Source of the DNA: Mycobacterium sp. Z3061
Lineage (GTDB): Bacteria > Actinomycetota > Actinomycetes > Mycobacteriales > Mycobacteriaceae
Assembly: GCF_031583025.1 (NCBI RefSeq)
Contig: NZ_CP134062.1
Coordinates: forward strand, 1,860,001 to 1,924,000
Length of the DNA stretch: 64,000 nt
Direction: 5' to 3'
Shown here: positions 7,989 to 17,883 of the stretch, one piece after another
Position numbering within the stretch: position 1 is the stretch's first letter
How the letters are laid out: each line of letters starts with the position of its first letter
Notes under the pieces: model-generated
Told to the model about the DNA's origin: nothing
The model's input: only the letters and a program-made list of their open reading frames with translations
Databases searched by the model: none
Position numbers and translations under genes: made by a program

Positions 7989-9152
7989 ATGTCGTATGTC
8001 GTTGCGTTGCCCGACGCGATGTCCGCCGCCGCCACGAACCTCGCCTCGATCGGCGAGGTGGTCGCGACGGCCGGCCGGGCCGCGGCGGGTGACACCACGG
8101 GGTTGCTCGCAGCTGCGGAGGATGAGGTGTCAGCGGCGATCGCGGCCGCGTTCTCCGCTCACGGCGCGGGGTTTCAAGCTCTCAGCGAGCAGGCGGCGGC
8201 GTTTCATGAGCGGTTCGTCCAGACATTGTCCGGCGCAACCGGAGCGTATGCCGCCGCCGAGGCGGCCGGGGCTGCGCCATTAGCGGCCTTCGAGCAGGCG
8301 GCGGTCGCTGTTCAGCGGCTTCCTGCCGAAGCCGCCACCGGATTCGCATCCCTGTTTTCAGTGCGGAGTTCGCCGATCTTGCAGCTGCTGGCGAGCGACA
8401 TCCCGCCGTTCTCGTGGATCGTGGGCAGCAACTCACCGCCACCGCTGCTGAATTTATTACTGGGACAGACGGTTTCGTATACCACGTACGAGGGGATGCA
8501 GGTCGTTCAGATCACGCCGGCTCATCCGACCGGCGAATACGTGGTTGCCTTGCACGGCGGCGGGTACATCATGCCGCCGACAGTCTTGCACTGGCTGAAT
8601 TACTCGGTGAATTCCTACCTGACCGGCGCGACGTTCCAAGTGCCTATTTACCCGCTGATACAGCAAGGCGGCACCGCCGGCACGGTGGTACCGGCGACGG
8701 CCAACTTCATCTCCTCGCAAATTGCTCAACACGGGTACCAGAACGTCAGCGTTATCGGCGACTCCGCGGGCGGCAACCTCGCACTCGCGGCCGTCCAACA
8801 CATGCTGCAGACGAACCCGCTCGGCCCCGTGCCGTCGTCCATGGTTCTACTGTCGCCGTGGCTGGACCTGACGCTTGGACGCGAGGTCGGCATGTGGTGG
8901 GGCGACAACCTTTCCGTTACCAACCCCATGGTTAGTCCGCTCTATGGATCGCTTGCCGGACTCCCGCCAACGTATGTCTATTCGGGTGGGCTGGATGTAC
9001 TCGTAATCTCCGCTAATGCCCTCCAGCAGGCGGCCATTAGCCAGGGAGCCCCGTTCAGCTTCCTCACTGCACCTTTCGAACATCACGACTGGGCTCTGGC
9101 GGATTGGCTGCGGTGGCCGCAGATCAACCGTGAACTCGGTATCGCGGCCTGA
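7989..9152 (+). CDS. PE-domain alpha/beta hydrolase (LipY-like) 1
   Basis: This 387-residue protein starts with a roughly 95-residue PE domain ([11 protein letters not shown]...) and continues, after a short linker ([10 protein letters not shown]), into an HSL-type alpha/beta-hydrolase. The hydrolase has an oxyanion motif HGGGY and nucleophile motif GDSAGG, with a likely catalytic His in FEHHDWA. M. tuberculosis LipY (PE plus lipase) is exported by ESX-5 and hydrolyses triacylglycerol, and a similar surface lipase/esterase role is inferred here. The ATG at 7989 is chosen because the PE domain begins there. Paralogues lie at 21106 and 32094. No PPE partner is adjacent. Confidence 0.88.
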   Translation: MSYVVALPDAMSAAATNLASIGEVVATAGRAAAGDTTGLLAAAEDEVSAAIAAAFSAHGAGFQALSEQAAAFHERFVQTLSGATGAYAAAEAAGAAPLAAFEQAAVAVQRLPAEAATGFASLFSVRSSPILQLLASDIPPFSWIVGSNSPPPLLNLLLGQTVSYTTYEGMQVVQITPAHPTGEYVVALHGGGYIMPPTVLHWLNYSVNSYLTGATFQVPIYPLIQQGGTAGTVVPATANFISSQIAQHGYQNVSVIGDSAGGNLALAAVQHMLQTNPLGPVPSSMVLLSPWLDLTLGREVGMWWGDNLSVTNPMVSPLYGSLAGLPPTYVYSGGLDVLVISANALQQAAISQGAPFSFLTAPFEHHDWALADWLRWPQINRELGIAA

Positions 9153-9192
9153 TCGCTGGTCACCGCGGCGCACTACCGACGAATTGTCAGCC

Positions 9193-10842
9193 CTACAAAG
9201 TCTTCTGGTCGACCGAGGGTCCGCCCGTCGGGGCTGTGTTTCCGCACGGCCGTTGTCGGCCTTGTGCCCAGCGGGCCCGGAGGGCGGATACGAACCGCAG
9301 TTGTCGGTCGTCGCGCCCGGGCGCCCACAGTCCGATCAGGACGGCACTGACGGCCACGAACACAGCAAGCACCAATAGCGAGCTATTCATGGCGTCGATG
9401 AAGGCGACCTTGCTGAACTCCGCCAGGCGGTCACCCGCGGGCCCTAGCCGCCGGGCAACTTCGAGGGCTTGCCCCACCGAAGTCGAGGCGGCGTCGCTGA
9501 CCTGCTGGGGGAACCCGATCATCTTGGGAGCCAGCATCTTCGGATAGTTGGCGGCCAGCATAGACCCGGCCAGCGCGATGCCGAGCGCGGCGCCGATTTC
9601 CCGCGTGGCGTCGTTGACCGCCGACGCGACCCCCTGCTTGTCGTCCGGAACAGTCGTCATGATGACCGACGTCGTCGGTGCGGTGCACAGGCCGATGCCG
9701 GTGCTCAGCACCAGCATGGGCCATGCGGCCCTCCAGTAGGTCGAGCCCAGCTCTACTCCGACCAGGCAGATCAACCCGAACGCGATCAGCATCAGTCCAG
9801 AGAAAACCACCGCGCGCAGCCCGAACCGGGGTAGGTACCAGAAGGACAGCAGTGACAGCACGAGCAGCGGTCCCATGATGGGAGTCAGTGCAAATGCGGT
9901 CTTGATGGGGCTGTAACCGAAGATCAGCTGCATGTACTGCATCAGCAGGAACATGTAGCCGAACATCGAAATGAAGAACACCGTGATGGTGGCAGCCCCG
10001 GTGGCGAACGCCGGAACCGCGAACAACCGCACGTCCAGTAGCGGATAACTCTGCCGCACCTCGACAAAGCCGAAAGCGATGCCCATGGCCAAACCGGCGC
10101 CGATGCTGCCGAGGACCAACGGGTGCGTCCATCCGCGCGCCGGCGCTTCGAGGATGCCGAAGACGAGTGCCGCCACCGCGCCGCCGATGACGAAGGCACC
10201 CCGCCAATCCAGGGGCCGGGCCTCGGATTGCTTCGAGCTCGCGATCGTCAAAGTGAGGACGAACAAGGTCAACCCGCCGCCCGTGAAGGCCCAGAAAATG
10301 GAATGCCACGACCAGAAATGCAGCAGGGCCCCAGACCCGAGCATCCCGACGACTGCGCCGGCCCCGGCAACCCCGGCCCAGATGCCGACTGCCTTGTTGC
10401 GCTGATCTTTTGGATGGGCCGCCGTAATCAACGACAGGGTGGCCGGCATGACCAGCGCCGCGCCCACGCCGGCAGTCGCCCGGGCGAGGATGACGATCGT
10501 GGGGTCAGACCAGACCGCCGGCACTACCGATGCAAAGCCGAACACGGCGAGCCCCACCAACATGGCGCCGCGGCGTCCGTAACGGTCGCCGAGTGCTCCC
10601 GCCGGTAATAACAGGCAGGCCAGCACGAGGGTGTAGCTGTCCACGATCCAGGTGAGCTGAGTCTGGGTAGCCGACAGAGCGGTCGCCATGTCCGGAATGG
10701 CGGTGTTCAGCGCGACCATCGAGGACATCACCAACAAAACACCGAGGGACGCCACGGTGAGTAACCAGCTCCGTGCGCGCACCGACAAATCGGCGAGCGC
10801 GAAATCGTCTACTTGACTTGGCCGCGCCTGCGTATCGACCAC
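9193..10842 (-). CDS. MFS drug exporter, 14-TM (EmrB/QacA type)
   Basis: 549 residues, with about 14 hydrophobic segments and the MFS motif GDRYGRRGAM after TM2. The motif-C-like region (GAGAVVGMLGSG) of proton-antiport exporters is visible. It likely exports amphipathic drugs or lipidic compounds by proton antiport in the inner membrane. The start is GTG 10842. A perfect dyad lies 50 bp upstream, suggesting control by a TetR-type repressor encoded elsewhere. Confidence 0.85.
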   Translation of the reverse strand: MVDTQARPSQVDDFALADLSVRARSWLLTVASLGVLLVMSSMVALNTAIPDMATALSATQTQLTWIVDSYTLVLACLLLPAGALGDRYGRRGAMLVGLAVFGFASVVPAVWSDPTIVILARATAGVGAALVMPATLSLITAAHPKDQRNKAVGIWAGVAGAGAVVGMLGSGALLHFWSWHSIFWAFTGGGLTLFVLTLTIASSKQSEARPLDWRGAFVIGGAVAALVFGILEAPARGWTHPLVLGSIGAGLAMGIAFGFVEVRQSYPLLDVRLFAVPAFATGAATITVFFISMFGYMFLLMQYMQLIFGYSPIKTAFALTPIMGPLLVLSLLSFWYLPRFGLRAVVFSGLMLIAFGLICLVGVELGSTYWRAAWPMLVLSTGIGLCTAPTTSVIMTTVPDDKQGVASAVNDATREIGAALGIALAGSMLAANYPKMLAPKMIGFPQQVSDAASTSVGQALEVARRLGPAGDRLAEFSKVAFIDAMNSSLLVLAVFVAVSAVLIGLWAPGRDDRQLRFVSALRARWAQGRQRPCGNTAPTGGPSVDQKTL

Positions 10843-10891
10843 GCCCCACCCCCTCGGCGGATACGATCGAAATTTAAGACTCCCCGTCTAT

Positions 10892-10914
10892 GAACGAGAC
10901 TAACAGTCTCGTTC
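10892..10914. promoter_or_regulatory. Palindromic operator upstream of MFS exporter
   Basis: Perfect 10-bp arms (GAACGAGACT and its reverse complement) around AAC. The size and spacing are typical of a TetR-family dimer site. It lies in the divergent region between the MFS gene and the FKBP gene, closer to the former. Confidence 0.65.
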
Positions 10915-11061
10915 GGCGGTGACCACCGCGAGCTTTCGCGGACCACAATCAAGGCCTCATTCGACGAACCCGGCGAGACCGGTGATCCTGCTGAGCTTTA
11001 CTCCTGACCTGAAACGACCCTCCGGCGAGACCACCGGCGACCATCTGTCAGGGTGGTGAGC

Positions 11062-11436
11062 ATGACTGCACAGAAGCCCGAGATCGATTTCCCCGGCGGA
11101 GAACCGCCCACCGACCTGGTCATCACCGATGTCGTCGAGGGCACCGGAGCGGAGGCAACCTCCGGTAATACGGTCGTCGTGCACTACGTCGGCGTGGCCC
11201 ACTCCACCGGCGAGGAGTTCGACGCTTCCTATAACCGCGGTGAGCCGTTGACGTTCCGGCTCGGCGTCGGCCAGGTCATCCAGGGCTGGGACCAGGGCGT
11301 GCAGGGCATGAAGGTCGGCGGCCGCCGGCAGCTGCTCATCCCGGCCCACCTCGCGTACGGCGACCGTGGCGCCGGTGGCGTCATCAAGCCCGGCGAATCG
11401 CTGATCTTCGTGGTGGACCTGCTCGAGGTCAGGTAG
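11062..11436 (+). CDS. FKBP-type peptidyl-prolyl isomerase
   Basis: The 124-residue protein is a complete single FKBP domain. It has VVVHYVG, the FDASYNRG loop, the VIQGWDQGVQGMKVGG active-site stretch and the LAYGDRGAGG-IKP motif. It catalyses cis-trans isomerisation of Xaa-Pro bonds. There is no signal peptide, so it is cytosolic. GTG codons at 11053 and 11056 are possible alternative starts. Confidence 0.92.
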   Translation: MTAQKPEIDFPGGEPPTDLVITDVVEGTGAEATSGNTVVVHYVGVAHSTGEEFDASYNRGEPLTFRLGVGQVIQGWDQGVQGMKVGGRRQLLIPAHLAYGDRGAGGVIKPGESLIFVVDLLEVR

Positions 11437-11464
11437 CGACGCGCCGGTCCCAGCCTCGACCTGA

Positions 11465-12256
11465 TCAGATCAGCCCGGGTATCAACGCTTTTCGCTCGGG
11501 CGGGTAGTCGGGGAACTTCTGCTGGTACCACTTGTGGGTAGCGAACGCCCGCGGGATCAGATTGCCTGCCGTGATCAGAAATATGATCACCCCGGCGAGC
11601 GACCAGGTCAGCAGGGAGAATCCGGCCCACGCGATCAGCTCACCCAGATATGCCGGGCTGGTGACGAACCGGAACCCCCCGCCGTATGGAATCTTGTACT
11701 CGGTTGCGCCTGGGTTCGCCTTGTCGCGCAGGTTGCGCACGATCGACTCCGACCGGACCAGCAGGACGAATCCGCCGAGGTACACAACCAGCCCGACAAG
11801 AAACCGCGGATCGGACAACCACTCGACGCCGTACTGGTGCTTGTAGTCATGGCTGAAGAACGCTCCGTTGAGGTAACCGTGCATCGTGGTGATCACCATT
11901 CCGAAGGCGAGCACGACGATGTTGAAGCTGCCGCGTTTGCCCGGCACCTGTCTGATCGACAACGGGAAGAACCAGCCGCGGTTGCCGTAATGCATCAGCC
12001 AGATGGCCGCGAGTACGAGCGGCGTCGTGTCGTATCGGTGTGGCCCGGTGAGATAGAAGATCGCGAACACCACGGTGGCGGGTATTTCCATCAGCCACCA
12101 GCCGAGCTTCGGATTGAGATTCACCCCGCGTGCCGTTGCGCCGAATCGGCCATAAGGACTCTGCCGGAACAATCCGCCGATGATCACCAACGCCGCGATG
12201 ACCAGACCTATCGTCACCACGGTGTCGTAAGTGGTGTTGCCGGTGTACCAGTCCAT
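11465..12256 (-). CDS. Steroid 5-alpha-reductase-like membrane protein
   Basis: 263 residues with about six membrane spans and the C-terminal conserved region of 3-oxo-5-alpha-steroid 4-dehydrogenases (around YLGELIAWAGF and the terminal KWYQQKFPDYP motif). Members reduce the delta-4 double bond of 3-oxo-steroids with NADPH. Here the substrate could be sterol-derived or another polyprenoid. ATG 12256 is preferred over ATG 12280 because AAGGGAG lies just upstream of the former. Confidence 0.82.
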   Translation of the reverse strand: MDWYTGNTTYDTVVTIGLVIAALVIIGGLFRQSPYGRFGATARGVNLNPKLGWWLMEIPATVVFAIFYLTGPHRYDTTPLVLAAIWLMHYGNRGWFFPLSIRQVPGKRGSFNIVVLAFGMVITTMHGYLNGAFFSHDYKHQYGVEWLSDPRFLVGLVVYLGGFVLLVRSESIVRNLRDKANPGATEYKIPYGGGFRFVTSPAYLGELIAWAGFSLLTWSLAGVIIFLITAGNLIPRAFATHKWYQQKFPDYPPERKALIPGLI

Positions 12257-12374
12257 CAAGCTCCCTTCGAGAGCCGACATCGTCGAGCATGTCGAGCAAG
12301 CGCCTGCCGCAGTAGAACAACTTCTATCAGTACGCGATCAGCGGGGCCTGCGAGGGACTGTCAGCGTCCGCGGC

Positions 12375-12686
12375 CTACGAGCAGAAGTCGCACGAATCCT
12401 CTTTGACGGGTGGCGGATTGGGTCCGTCCCACACATCGCTCGGCAGCTGCCCCCGGTAAGGGACGTTGCCGGCCGAGTTCCGGACCCAGTACCAGGTGTG
12501 GCAGACATTCATGTCCCATCCGTAGGCAACTCCCGGGCCGGACGACATGTCGTAGCGGGAGTACACCATCGAGTCACCTGGACACCACGTGTGCGGTGGT
12601 AGGGGTCCCGCCTGCGCCGGAGCTGCCAGCCCTACGCCACAGCCGGTCAACACAGCGGATGCGAGTGCCGCGATTCGTCGGCTCAT
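12375..12686 (-). CDS. Small exported Cys-containing protein
   Basis: 103 residues with a signal peptide (MSRRIAALASAVLTGCGVGL, cleavage after AQA). A compact mature domain with paired cysteines and many aromatics follows, ending DSCDFCS. It belongs to the mycobacterial small secreted hypothetical type. ATG 12686 is chosen because it opens the signal peptide. ATG 12713 is also in frame. Function unknown. Confidence 0.7.
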   Translation of the reverse strand: MSRRIAALASAVLTGCGVGLAAPAQAGPLPPHTWCPGDSMVYSRYDMSSGPGVAYGWDMNVCHTWYWVRNSAGNVPYRGQLPSDVWDGPNPPPVKEDSCDFCS

Positions 12687-12823
12687 GTTCCGGTCTCTCT
12701 CGTGGTTGGTCATCACAGCGTGCGCCTGACGCCTTGCGGAACTCTTGCGCGGGCGCGGCGGCGCTATGTTGGTCGTAACGTCGCACGACACCCGAAGGAG
12801 CCATCGGTGGCTGTGGAGTTCCG

Positions 12824-13033
12824 TTGAACGGAGACCGACCCAACTGGGGCTGGGGGGACAAGGAGCCTGTGCCGATGTTCACCGAGGCCGAGATCCGATC
12901 GGCCTGCAAGGACTTCGGGCTGCAGGACATCGACACGGACAGCGTCATTGAGCAACTCAATAAGAACCGTCAGAGCGAGCGAGCTGCCGGGCGAGATCCA
13001 GGTGAAGGTGGACCGTCCGAGCTTCGCCGCTGA
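12824..13033 (+). CDS. Small acidic/basic hypothetical protein
   Basis: 69 codons from TTG, with GGAG about 9 bp upstream. The central part (FTEAEIRSACKDFGLQDI) looks like a folded helical domain. It has no signal peptide. It lies divergent from the small exported protein. Not recognised. Confidence 0.45.
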   Translation: MNGDRPNWGWGDKEPVPMFTEAEIRSACKDFGLQDIDTDSVIEQLNKNRQSERAAGRDPGEGGPSELRR

Positions 13034-13126
13034 ACAGACATGAATTAACGCGTGCACGTATCGCCAGAGCCTGCGGTGGGTAATTGGTTATTACACAGCG
13101 GTCCATTAGGCGAAGGCGGGTACACG

Positions 13127-13960
13127 ATGAGCAGAGCTACTGTGAGTGCACAAAGCCATGCGGGAGACGTCAGATCCAAAGTGGCGCGGGTAGGCCTGAT
13201 CGGCAAGGGATCGCTGTATGTGCTCTTGGGTTTCCTGGCGATCAAGGTCGCTATGGGTGACAGCTCCGCGGCCGGTGCCAGTAAGACCGGGGCGATCCAG
13301 ACGGTCGCGCAGGCGCCGTTCGGCAAGTTCCTGCTGATCGCCTTGACGGTGGCTTTGATCGCACTGGTGGTGTGGAAATTCAGCCAGGCCGTCTCCGGTG
13401 ACCCGATCGAAGGGTCCGACGGCAGCGATCGGGCCAAGTACGCGGCCAAGGGCGTTCTCTACAGCGGCGCGGCCCTGGCGTCGCTGTCTATTCTCATCGC
13501 GAATTGGGGCGGCGATGCCGGCGCGGTCCCCGGTGGCGGTGGTGGCGAGGGTCAGCAGCATGCCGCCGGAGTGGTCATGGGTCTGCCCGGCGGACAGTGG
13601 ATCGTGCTGATCGTCGGCCTCGCCGCAATCGGCTTCGGTGGCTACGAAATCTACAAGCACACCATCAATTGCAGCTTCATGAAGCGCACCGGGACGCTGA
13701 GCCGGGACAAGCGAAAAGTCGTCGAAACGCTGGGCCGCGCGGGCTACGTGGGAAGCGGCCTGGTGGCCATCGGTGTCGGCTTCTTCTTCGTCGTCGCAGG
13801 CCTGACCTTCGACCCGGAGAACGCCAAGGGATTGTCCGGGCTATTGGCCGAACTCGCCGGCCAGAGCTGGGGACAGGTGGTCCTCTGGCTGATCGCCGTC
13901 GGCCTGTTCGCCTACGGTCTGTTCTCGTTCGCCGAGGCGCGCTACCGCCCCGCCACTTAG
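13127..13960 (+). CDS. DUF1206 membrane protein
   Basis: 277 residues forming three repeated two-helix membrane units, each with a K/R-x-G-x-x-x-x-GL start (VGLIGKGSLYVLLG, YAAKGVLYSGAAL, LGRAGYVGSGLVAIG). This is the DUF1206 pattern of six transmembrane helices. ATG 13127 lies just before the first unit and has a purine-rich stretch upstream. Function unknown. Confidence 0.85.
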   Translation: MSRATVSAQSHAGDVRSKVARVGLIGKGSLYVLLGFLAIKVAMGDSSAAGASKTGAIQTVAQAPFGKFLLIALTVALIALVVWKFSQAVSGDPIEGSDGSDRAKYAAKGVLYSGAALASLSILIANWGGDAGAVPGGGGGEGQQHAAGVVMGLPGGQWIVLIVGLAAIGFGGYEIYKHTINCSFMKRTGTLSRDKRKVVETLGRAGYVGSGLVAIGVGFFFVVAGLTFDPENAKGLSGLLAELAGQSWGQVVLWLIAVGLFAYGLFSFAEARYRPAT

Positions 13961-14005
13961 CGCGGATTGCAGACAAGCCTCCGCGCCGAAACCTATGCTG
14001 CGCGC

Positions 14006-17000
14006 ATGAACGAGTTTCGCGCGTCGGCACCACCGGACCTACCGGGCGTCCCCTCGGTCGAAGGACCCCTGCCCGGGCCCGATCAATTGGTCGGGCGCCC
14101 CCGCGCGTTGCCGGTGGACTTACTCGGTGAATTGCACGGTCCGCTGTTCTACTCAGACTTCAACGGCGGCATCCGGAAGCTCTACGCGTGCTCGCTGGAG
14201 CTGGTCACCGAGCTTTGCGATGAGAGCCGCTTTGCCAAGAACCTCACCGCAACCCTCGCCCGAGTCAGACCGTTGGCCGGCGACGGCCTGTTCACGGCCT
14301 ACCACGGCGAACCGAACTGGCAGCGAGCCCACGACGTCCTGCTACCGGGTTTCAGTTACGCGGGCTTGCGGCGGTATCACGACGCGATGCTCGACATCAA
14401 CTGCAAACTGATCGACCGGTGGGACGCCAGCGTCGGGGTTGGGCCGGTGGATGTGTCGAACGACTTGCAGAAGCTGGCCATGGACACCGTGGCGCTCGCC
14501 GGATTCGGTTCGCGATTCGATTCTTTCGAATGTCCGGGGCTGGCGCCGATTCCACAGAGCTTCACGACGGCCATTGGGGAATTGGGATCGGGAGCTACCA
14601 CGCCAGTCTTCAACGAAGAACTGGCCACTTTGCACACGTTCATGGACGGACTCATAGCGGAGCACCAATCCGGTGACAGTGCGTCTGAGGACCTGTTGGC
14701 ACTGATGCTGCAACAGGATTCGAGCGGCAAACCGGTGCTGGACACCGAGAACATCCGCAATCAAATCATGACCTTCCTGATCGCCGGCCAGCTCACCACG
14801 TCGGAGTTGATGCCCAACACGCTGTACAACATCATCAACGATCCGGCCGTGCTGCACCGCGTCCAAGCCGAAGTGGACACCGTCTTCGGAACGGACGACG
14901 ACTACCTCCCCGGCTACGACGACATCGGCAAGCTGACGTATCTGCGCCAGGCCATCGAGGAAACCCTGCGACTGTCCCCGCCGGTGCTGCAATTCGACCG
15001 AATGGCATTGGAAGACACCGTGATCGGCGGCAAGTATCCGATCAAGCGCGGTGAGGCGGTCACGGTGCTCACCGGCGCATTGCACCGCCAGCCAGGTTGG
15101 GGCGACAACGTCGAACTCTTCGATCCGGACCGCTTCGCTCCCGAACGCTCGGCATCGCGGCCGACTGCGTTGTTCAAACCATTCGGAACCGGGGCACGAT
15201 CCTGCATCGGCCGGCAGTTCGCGCTGCACGAGGCGGCCATGGCACTGGCCCGGCTCATCCATCGCTACCGCCTCATCGACGCCTATCACTATGTGCCGCA
15301 GTGGGAAACCCCGAACAGCCGCCGACCGATCGGGTTCCGGCTCGATGTCCGCCGGCGCACCCCGCAGGACCGCAGGGCCGATGTAACGGGCCGCGAAGCC
15401 GCTACCGCACAGAGCGCGGCGCAGCGCCCGACGGCGATCACGGCCGGCACCAGGCTGGCCGTCCTGCACGGCTCCAACCTCGGCACGTGCCGCGCTCTGG
15501 CCCGTCAATTCGCGGACGATGCAACGTCTTTGGGCTGCGTAGCGACGGTGGCGCCGCTCGACGACGCGGTCGGCGGTTTCCCCGAGGCCGAGGCCATCCT
15601 GATCATCGCCTCCTCGTACAACGGACAACCAACCGACGATGCGCGCGCCTTCCTCACCTGGCTGCTCGACGCCGACACCACCTTGAATCCGACACCCAAC
15701 ATCGCGGTTCTCGGTGTGGGTGACCACAACTGGGCCGACACCTATCAGGTGGTCCCGCAACGCATCGACGAGCGCCTCGGCGAACTGCAAGCCAATCGAT
15801 TGGTTCCGCGGGCGGCGGCCGACACCTCGGGGGACATTGTCGGCACGATCGAGGAGTTCGCCGCCGCGCTGTGGTCGTCCCTGACCGAGCGTTTCGGTGA
15901 CCCCGACGCCGCGCCGCTGACGGATGCTGCCGAACCGCTCTACGAGTTGCGCCGAATCGTCGGCCCCGTGACGGCGGCGATGGACGCACGGTCGTCGGTG
16001 ATCCCGATGACCGTCGTCGAAAGAACCGAACTGGTCAGCCCAGGGTTGGGACAAGCCAAAACCAATATCCGCGTGGAACTTCCGGACGGCGTCGACTACC
16101 AGACGGGCGACCACCTCACGGTGATGGCCGACAACCCGCCCGAGGTTGTCGACAGGGTGCTGACCCAACTCGACCTCGATCCTGGACTGCGGCTGGCGAT
16201 CAACCCCCGGCGCAGCTCCAGACGGCTCATCGCGCTGGACCGAGAGGTCAGCGTCCGGGAACTGCTCACGCACTTCGTCGAATTGCAGAAACCGGTGACC
16301 AGCAGTCAACTACGCAAGCTTGCGGCAGCCAACACCAGTCCTGCCGAAAGTCAGCGGCTCACCGAACTCGCCGACGATCCAGAAGGCTGCCCGCTCAGCG
16401 TGATGGAATGCCTCGACGAATTCCCCGCCTGCGCTCTCACCGGTGCCGAACTCCTCGAACTGCTCGACCCCATGGTTCCCAGGCATTATTCGATCGCGTC
16501 GTCGTCACTGTTGTCACCACGCACAGTGGGACTGATCGTCAGCGTCCTGGACGCACCGGCCCGCTCCGGGCACGGCCTGTTCAAAGGTGTCGCGTCCAAC
16601 TACCTCGCGACCGTCCAACCCGGACAGCTGATCCGGGCGCGCGTGGACCCGGCCCGGCAGGCGTTCCGGGCCGGTGCCGATCCGGCCAGGAACGTGATTC
16701 TGGTCAGCGCCGGTACCGGCGTCGCGCCTTTCTGCGGTTTCCTCGGTGATCGGCTGGCCGCAAAGAACGCCGGAACGCCGGTGGAGCCCGCGTTGTGCTT
16801 CTTCGGCGTACGTGACCCGGAGGTCGATTACATCTTCCGAGACCAGTTCGAGCAGGCCGAGGGACTCGGCATCGTCCAGATGCGGCCGGCGTTTTCCCGG
16901 GCACCGCAGGAAGGGGTTCGCTACGTGCAGGACCGCATCGCCGCGGACGCCGACGACGTCTGGAACCTCTTGGGTGACCCGGGCAAGGACGCCCACGTCT

Positions 17001-17158
17001 ACGTCTGCGGCGACGGCGCGCGGATGGCGCCGGCGGTGCGCGGGTCCTTCCTCGACATCTATCGGGCACGGACGGGTGCTGATGATGGTCAGGCCCGCGA
17101 CTGGTTGAACGGTCTCATCGAAACCGACCACTACGTCGAGGACGTGTGGGCAGGGTGA
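14006..17158 (+). CDS. Self-sufficient cytochrome P450-reductase fusion (CYP102 type)
   Basis: This 1050-residue protein fuses three modules. A P450 haem domain (1-450) has ExxR at EETLR (318-322) and the haem ligand Cys 400 in FGTGARSCIGRQF. A flavodoxin-like FMN domain follows from HGSNLGT (488-494) with SSYNGQPTDDA. An FAD/NADPH reductase domain follows with RHYSIASS and GTGVAPFCGF. The order matches fatty-acid hydroxylase P450 BM3, so it can probably oxidise fatty acids or similar lipids with NADPH alone. The I-helix reads AGQLTTSE, with Leu where CYP102 enzymes carry an acidic residue before the conserved Thr pair. ATG 14006 is the chosen start. Confidence 0.93.
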   Translation: MNEFRASAPPDLPGVPSVEGPLPGPDQLVGRPRALPVDLLGELHGPLFYSDFNGGIRKLYACSLELVTELCDESRFAKNLTATLARVRPLAGDGLFTAYHGEPNWQRAHDVLLPGFSYAGLRRYHDAMLDINCKLIDRWDASVGVGPVDVSNDLQKLAMDTVALAGFGSRFDSFECPGLAPIPQSFTTAIGELGSGATTPVFNEELATLHTFMDGLIAEHQSGDSASEDLLALMLQQDSSGKPVLDTENIRNQIMTFLIAGQLTTSELMPNTLYNIINDPAVLHRVQAEVDTVFGTDDDYLPGYDDIGKLTYLRQAIEETLRLSPPVLQFDRMALEDTVIGGKYPIKRGEAVTVLTGALHRQPGWGDNVELFDPDRFAPERSASRPTALFKPFGTGARSCIGRQFALHEAAMALARLIHRYRLIDAYHYVPQWETPNSRRPIGFRLDVRRRTPQDRRADVTGREAATAQSAAQRPTAITAGTRLAVLHGSNLGTCRALARQFADDATSLGCVATVAPLDDAVGGFPEAEAILIIASSYNGQPTDDARAFLTWLLDADTTLNPTPNIAVLGVGDHNWADTYQVVPQRIDERLGELQANRLVPRAAADTSGDIVGTIEEFAAALWSSLTERFGDPDAAPLTDAAEPLYELRRIVGPVTAAMDARSSVIPMTVVERTELVSPGLGQAKTNIRVELPDGVDYQTGDHLTVMADNPPEVVDRVLTQLDLDPGLRLAINPRRSSRRLIALDREVSVRELLTHFVELQKPVTSSQLRKLAAANTSPAESQRLTELADDPEGCPLSVMECLDEFPACALTGAELLELLDPMVPRHYSIASSSLLSPRTVGLIVSVLDAPARSGHGLFKGVASNYLATVQPGQLIRARVDPARQAFRAGADPARNVILVSAGTGVAPFCGFLGDRLAAKNAGTPVEPALCFFGVRDPEVDYIFRDQFEQAEGLGIVQMRPAFSRAPQEGVRYVQDRIAADADDVWNLLGDPGKDAHVYVCGDGARMAPAVRGSFLDIYRARTGADDGQARDWLNGLIETDHYVEDVWAG

Positions 17159-17167
17159 CTGGCACCG

Positions 17168-17836
17168 TCAGGACGGCAGTTCCTCGATGAGCTCCGCGAG
17201 GAAGCCGCCGGCCTCCCGTCCGGCTTCTTCGACGTCCCGCGCGGCGATCGCATCGATCAAGCCGCCGTGCCGGATCTCGCGGGGTTCGTGCGTCACGCTT
17301 GTGGCTGCGACGCTGGCCGCGACGACTTCGGTGAGCCCGCGGTACAGCTCCGTCAGGACGGTGTTCCCGGATGCCTGCACCACGGCGAAGTGCAAGGCCG
17401 CGTCGGCTGCCGCGAAGGCGGCGCGATCTTCTCCGCATTCCAATTCATCTCGGCGCCGGAGCAATTGCCGCAGCACGGCGACGTCTTCGTCGGTGCGTGC
17501 AGCGGCAGCCAGTCGCGCTGCCTCGACCTCCAGGCAGCGACGCACCTGCAGTACCTCGCGGAGCTCGGACCCGCACAGGCGCCGCAGCGCCCCGGAGACT
17601 TCGCTGGTGGCGCGCACGTAGGTGCCGTCCCCCTGTCGGACTTCGAGGATCCCGGCGTGCGCCAGGGCGCGCACCGCCTCCCGCACGGTGTTGCGGCCCA
17701 CACCCAGCGCCTGGGTGAGGCTCGGTTCATTGGGTATACGGGATCCGACGGGCCATTCTCCGGAAGCTACGGACTGCCGCAGCTGATCGATGATCTGCTC
17801 GACCAGGCCTGTTCGGCGCGTTGTCGCCAGTGGCAC
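17168..17836 (-). CDS. GntR/FadR-family transcriptional regulator
   Basis: 222 residues. An N-terminal winged helix (QIIDQLRQSVASGEWPVGSR ... GVGRNTVREAVRALAHAGI-LEV) is followed by an all-helical FCD effector domain (AALHFAVVQASGN, HGGLIDAI). FCD regulators sense carboxylates or acyl compounds. It is divergent from the MFS gene at 17884 and probably controls it. Confidence 0.88.
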   Translation of the reverse strand: MPLATTRRTGLVEQIIDQLRQSVASGEWPVGSRIPNEPSLTQALGVGRNTVREAVRALAHAGILEVRQGDGTYVRATSEVSGALRRLCGSELREVLQVRRCLEVEAARLAAAARTDEDVAVLRQLLRRRDELECGEDRAAFAAADAALHFAVVQASGNTVLTELYRGLTEVVAASVAATSVTHEPREIRHGGLIDAIAARDVEEAGREAGGFLAELIEELPS

Positions 17837-17849
17837 AGTGTCCTCAATT

Positions 17850-17866
17850 CATCCAATCATGGGATG
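17850..17866. promoter_or_regulatory. Candidate GntR operator
   Basis: Inverted repeat CATCC-n7-GGATG in the 47-bp gap between the divergent GntR regulator and MFS gene. It could serve both promoters. Short arms make this tentative. Confidence 0.4.
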
Positions 17867-17883
17867 TATGACAGAATAGCCGA

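Noticed and set aside
14342-16309. 655-codon antisense ORF in the P450 gene
   Set aside because: Codon bias of the GC-rich P450 gene produces it; amino acid content is unnatural (His/Arg/Gln rich) and no domain is visible.
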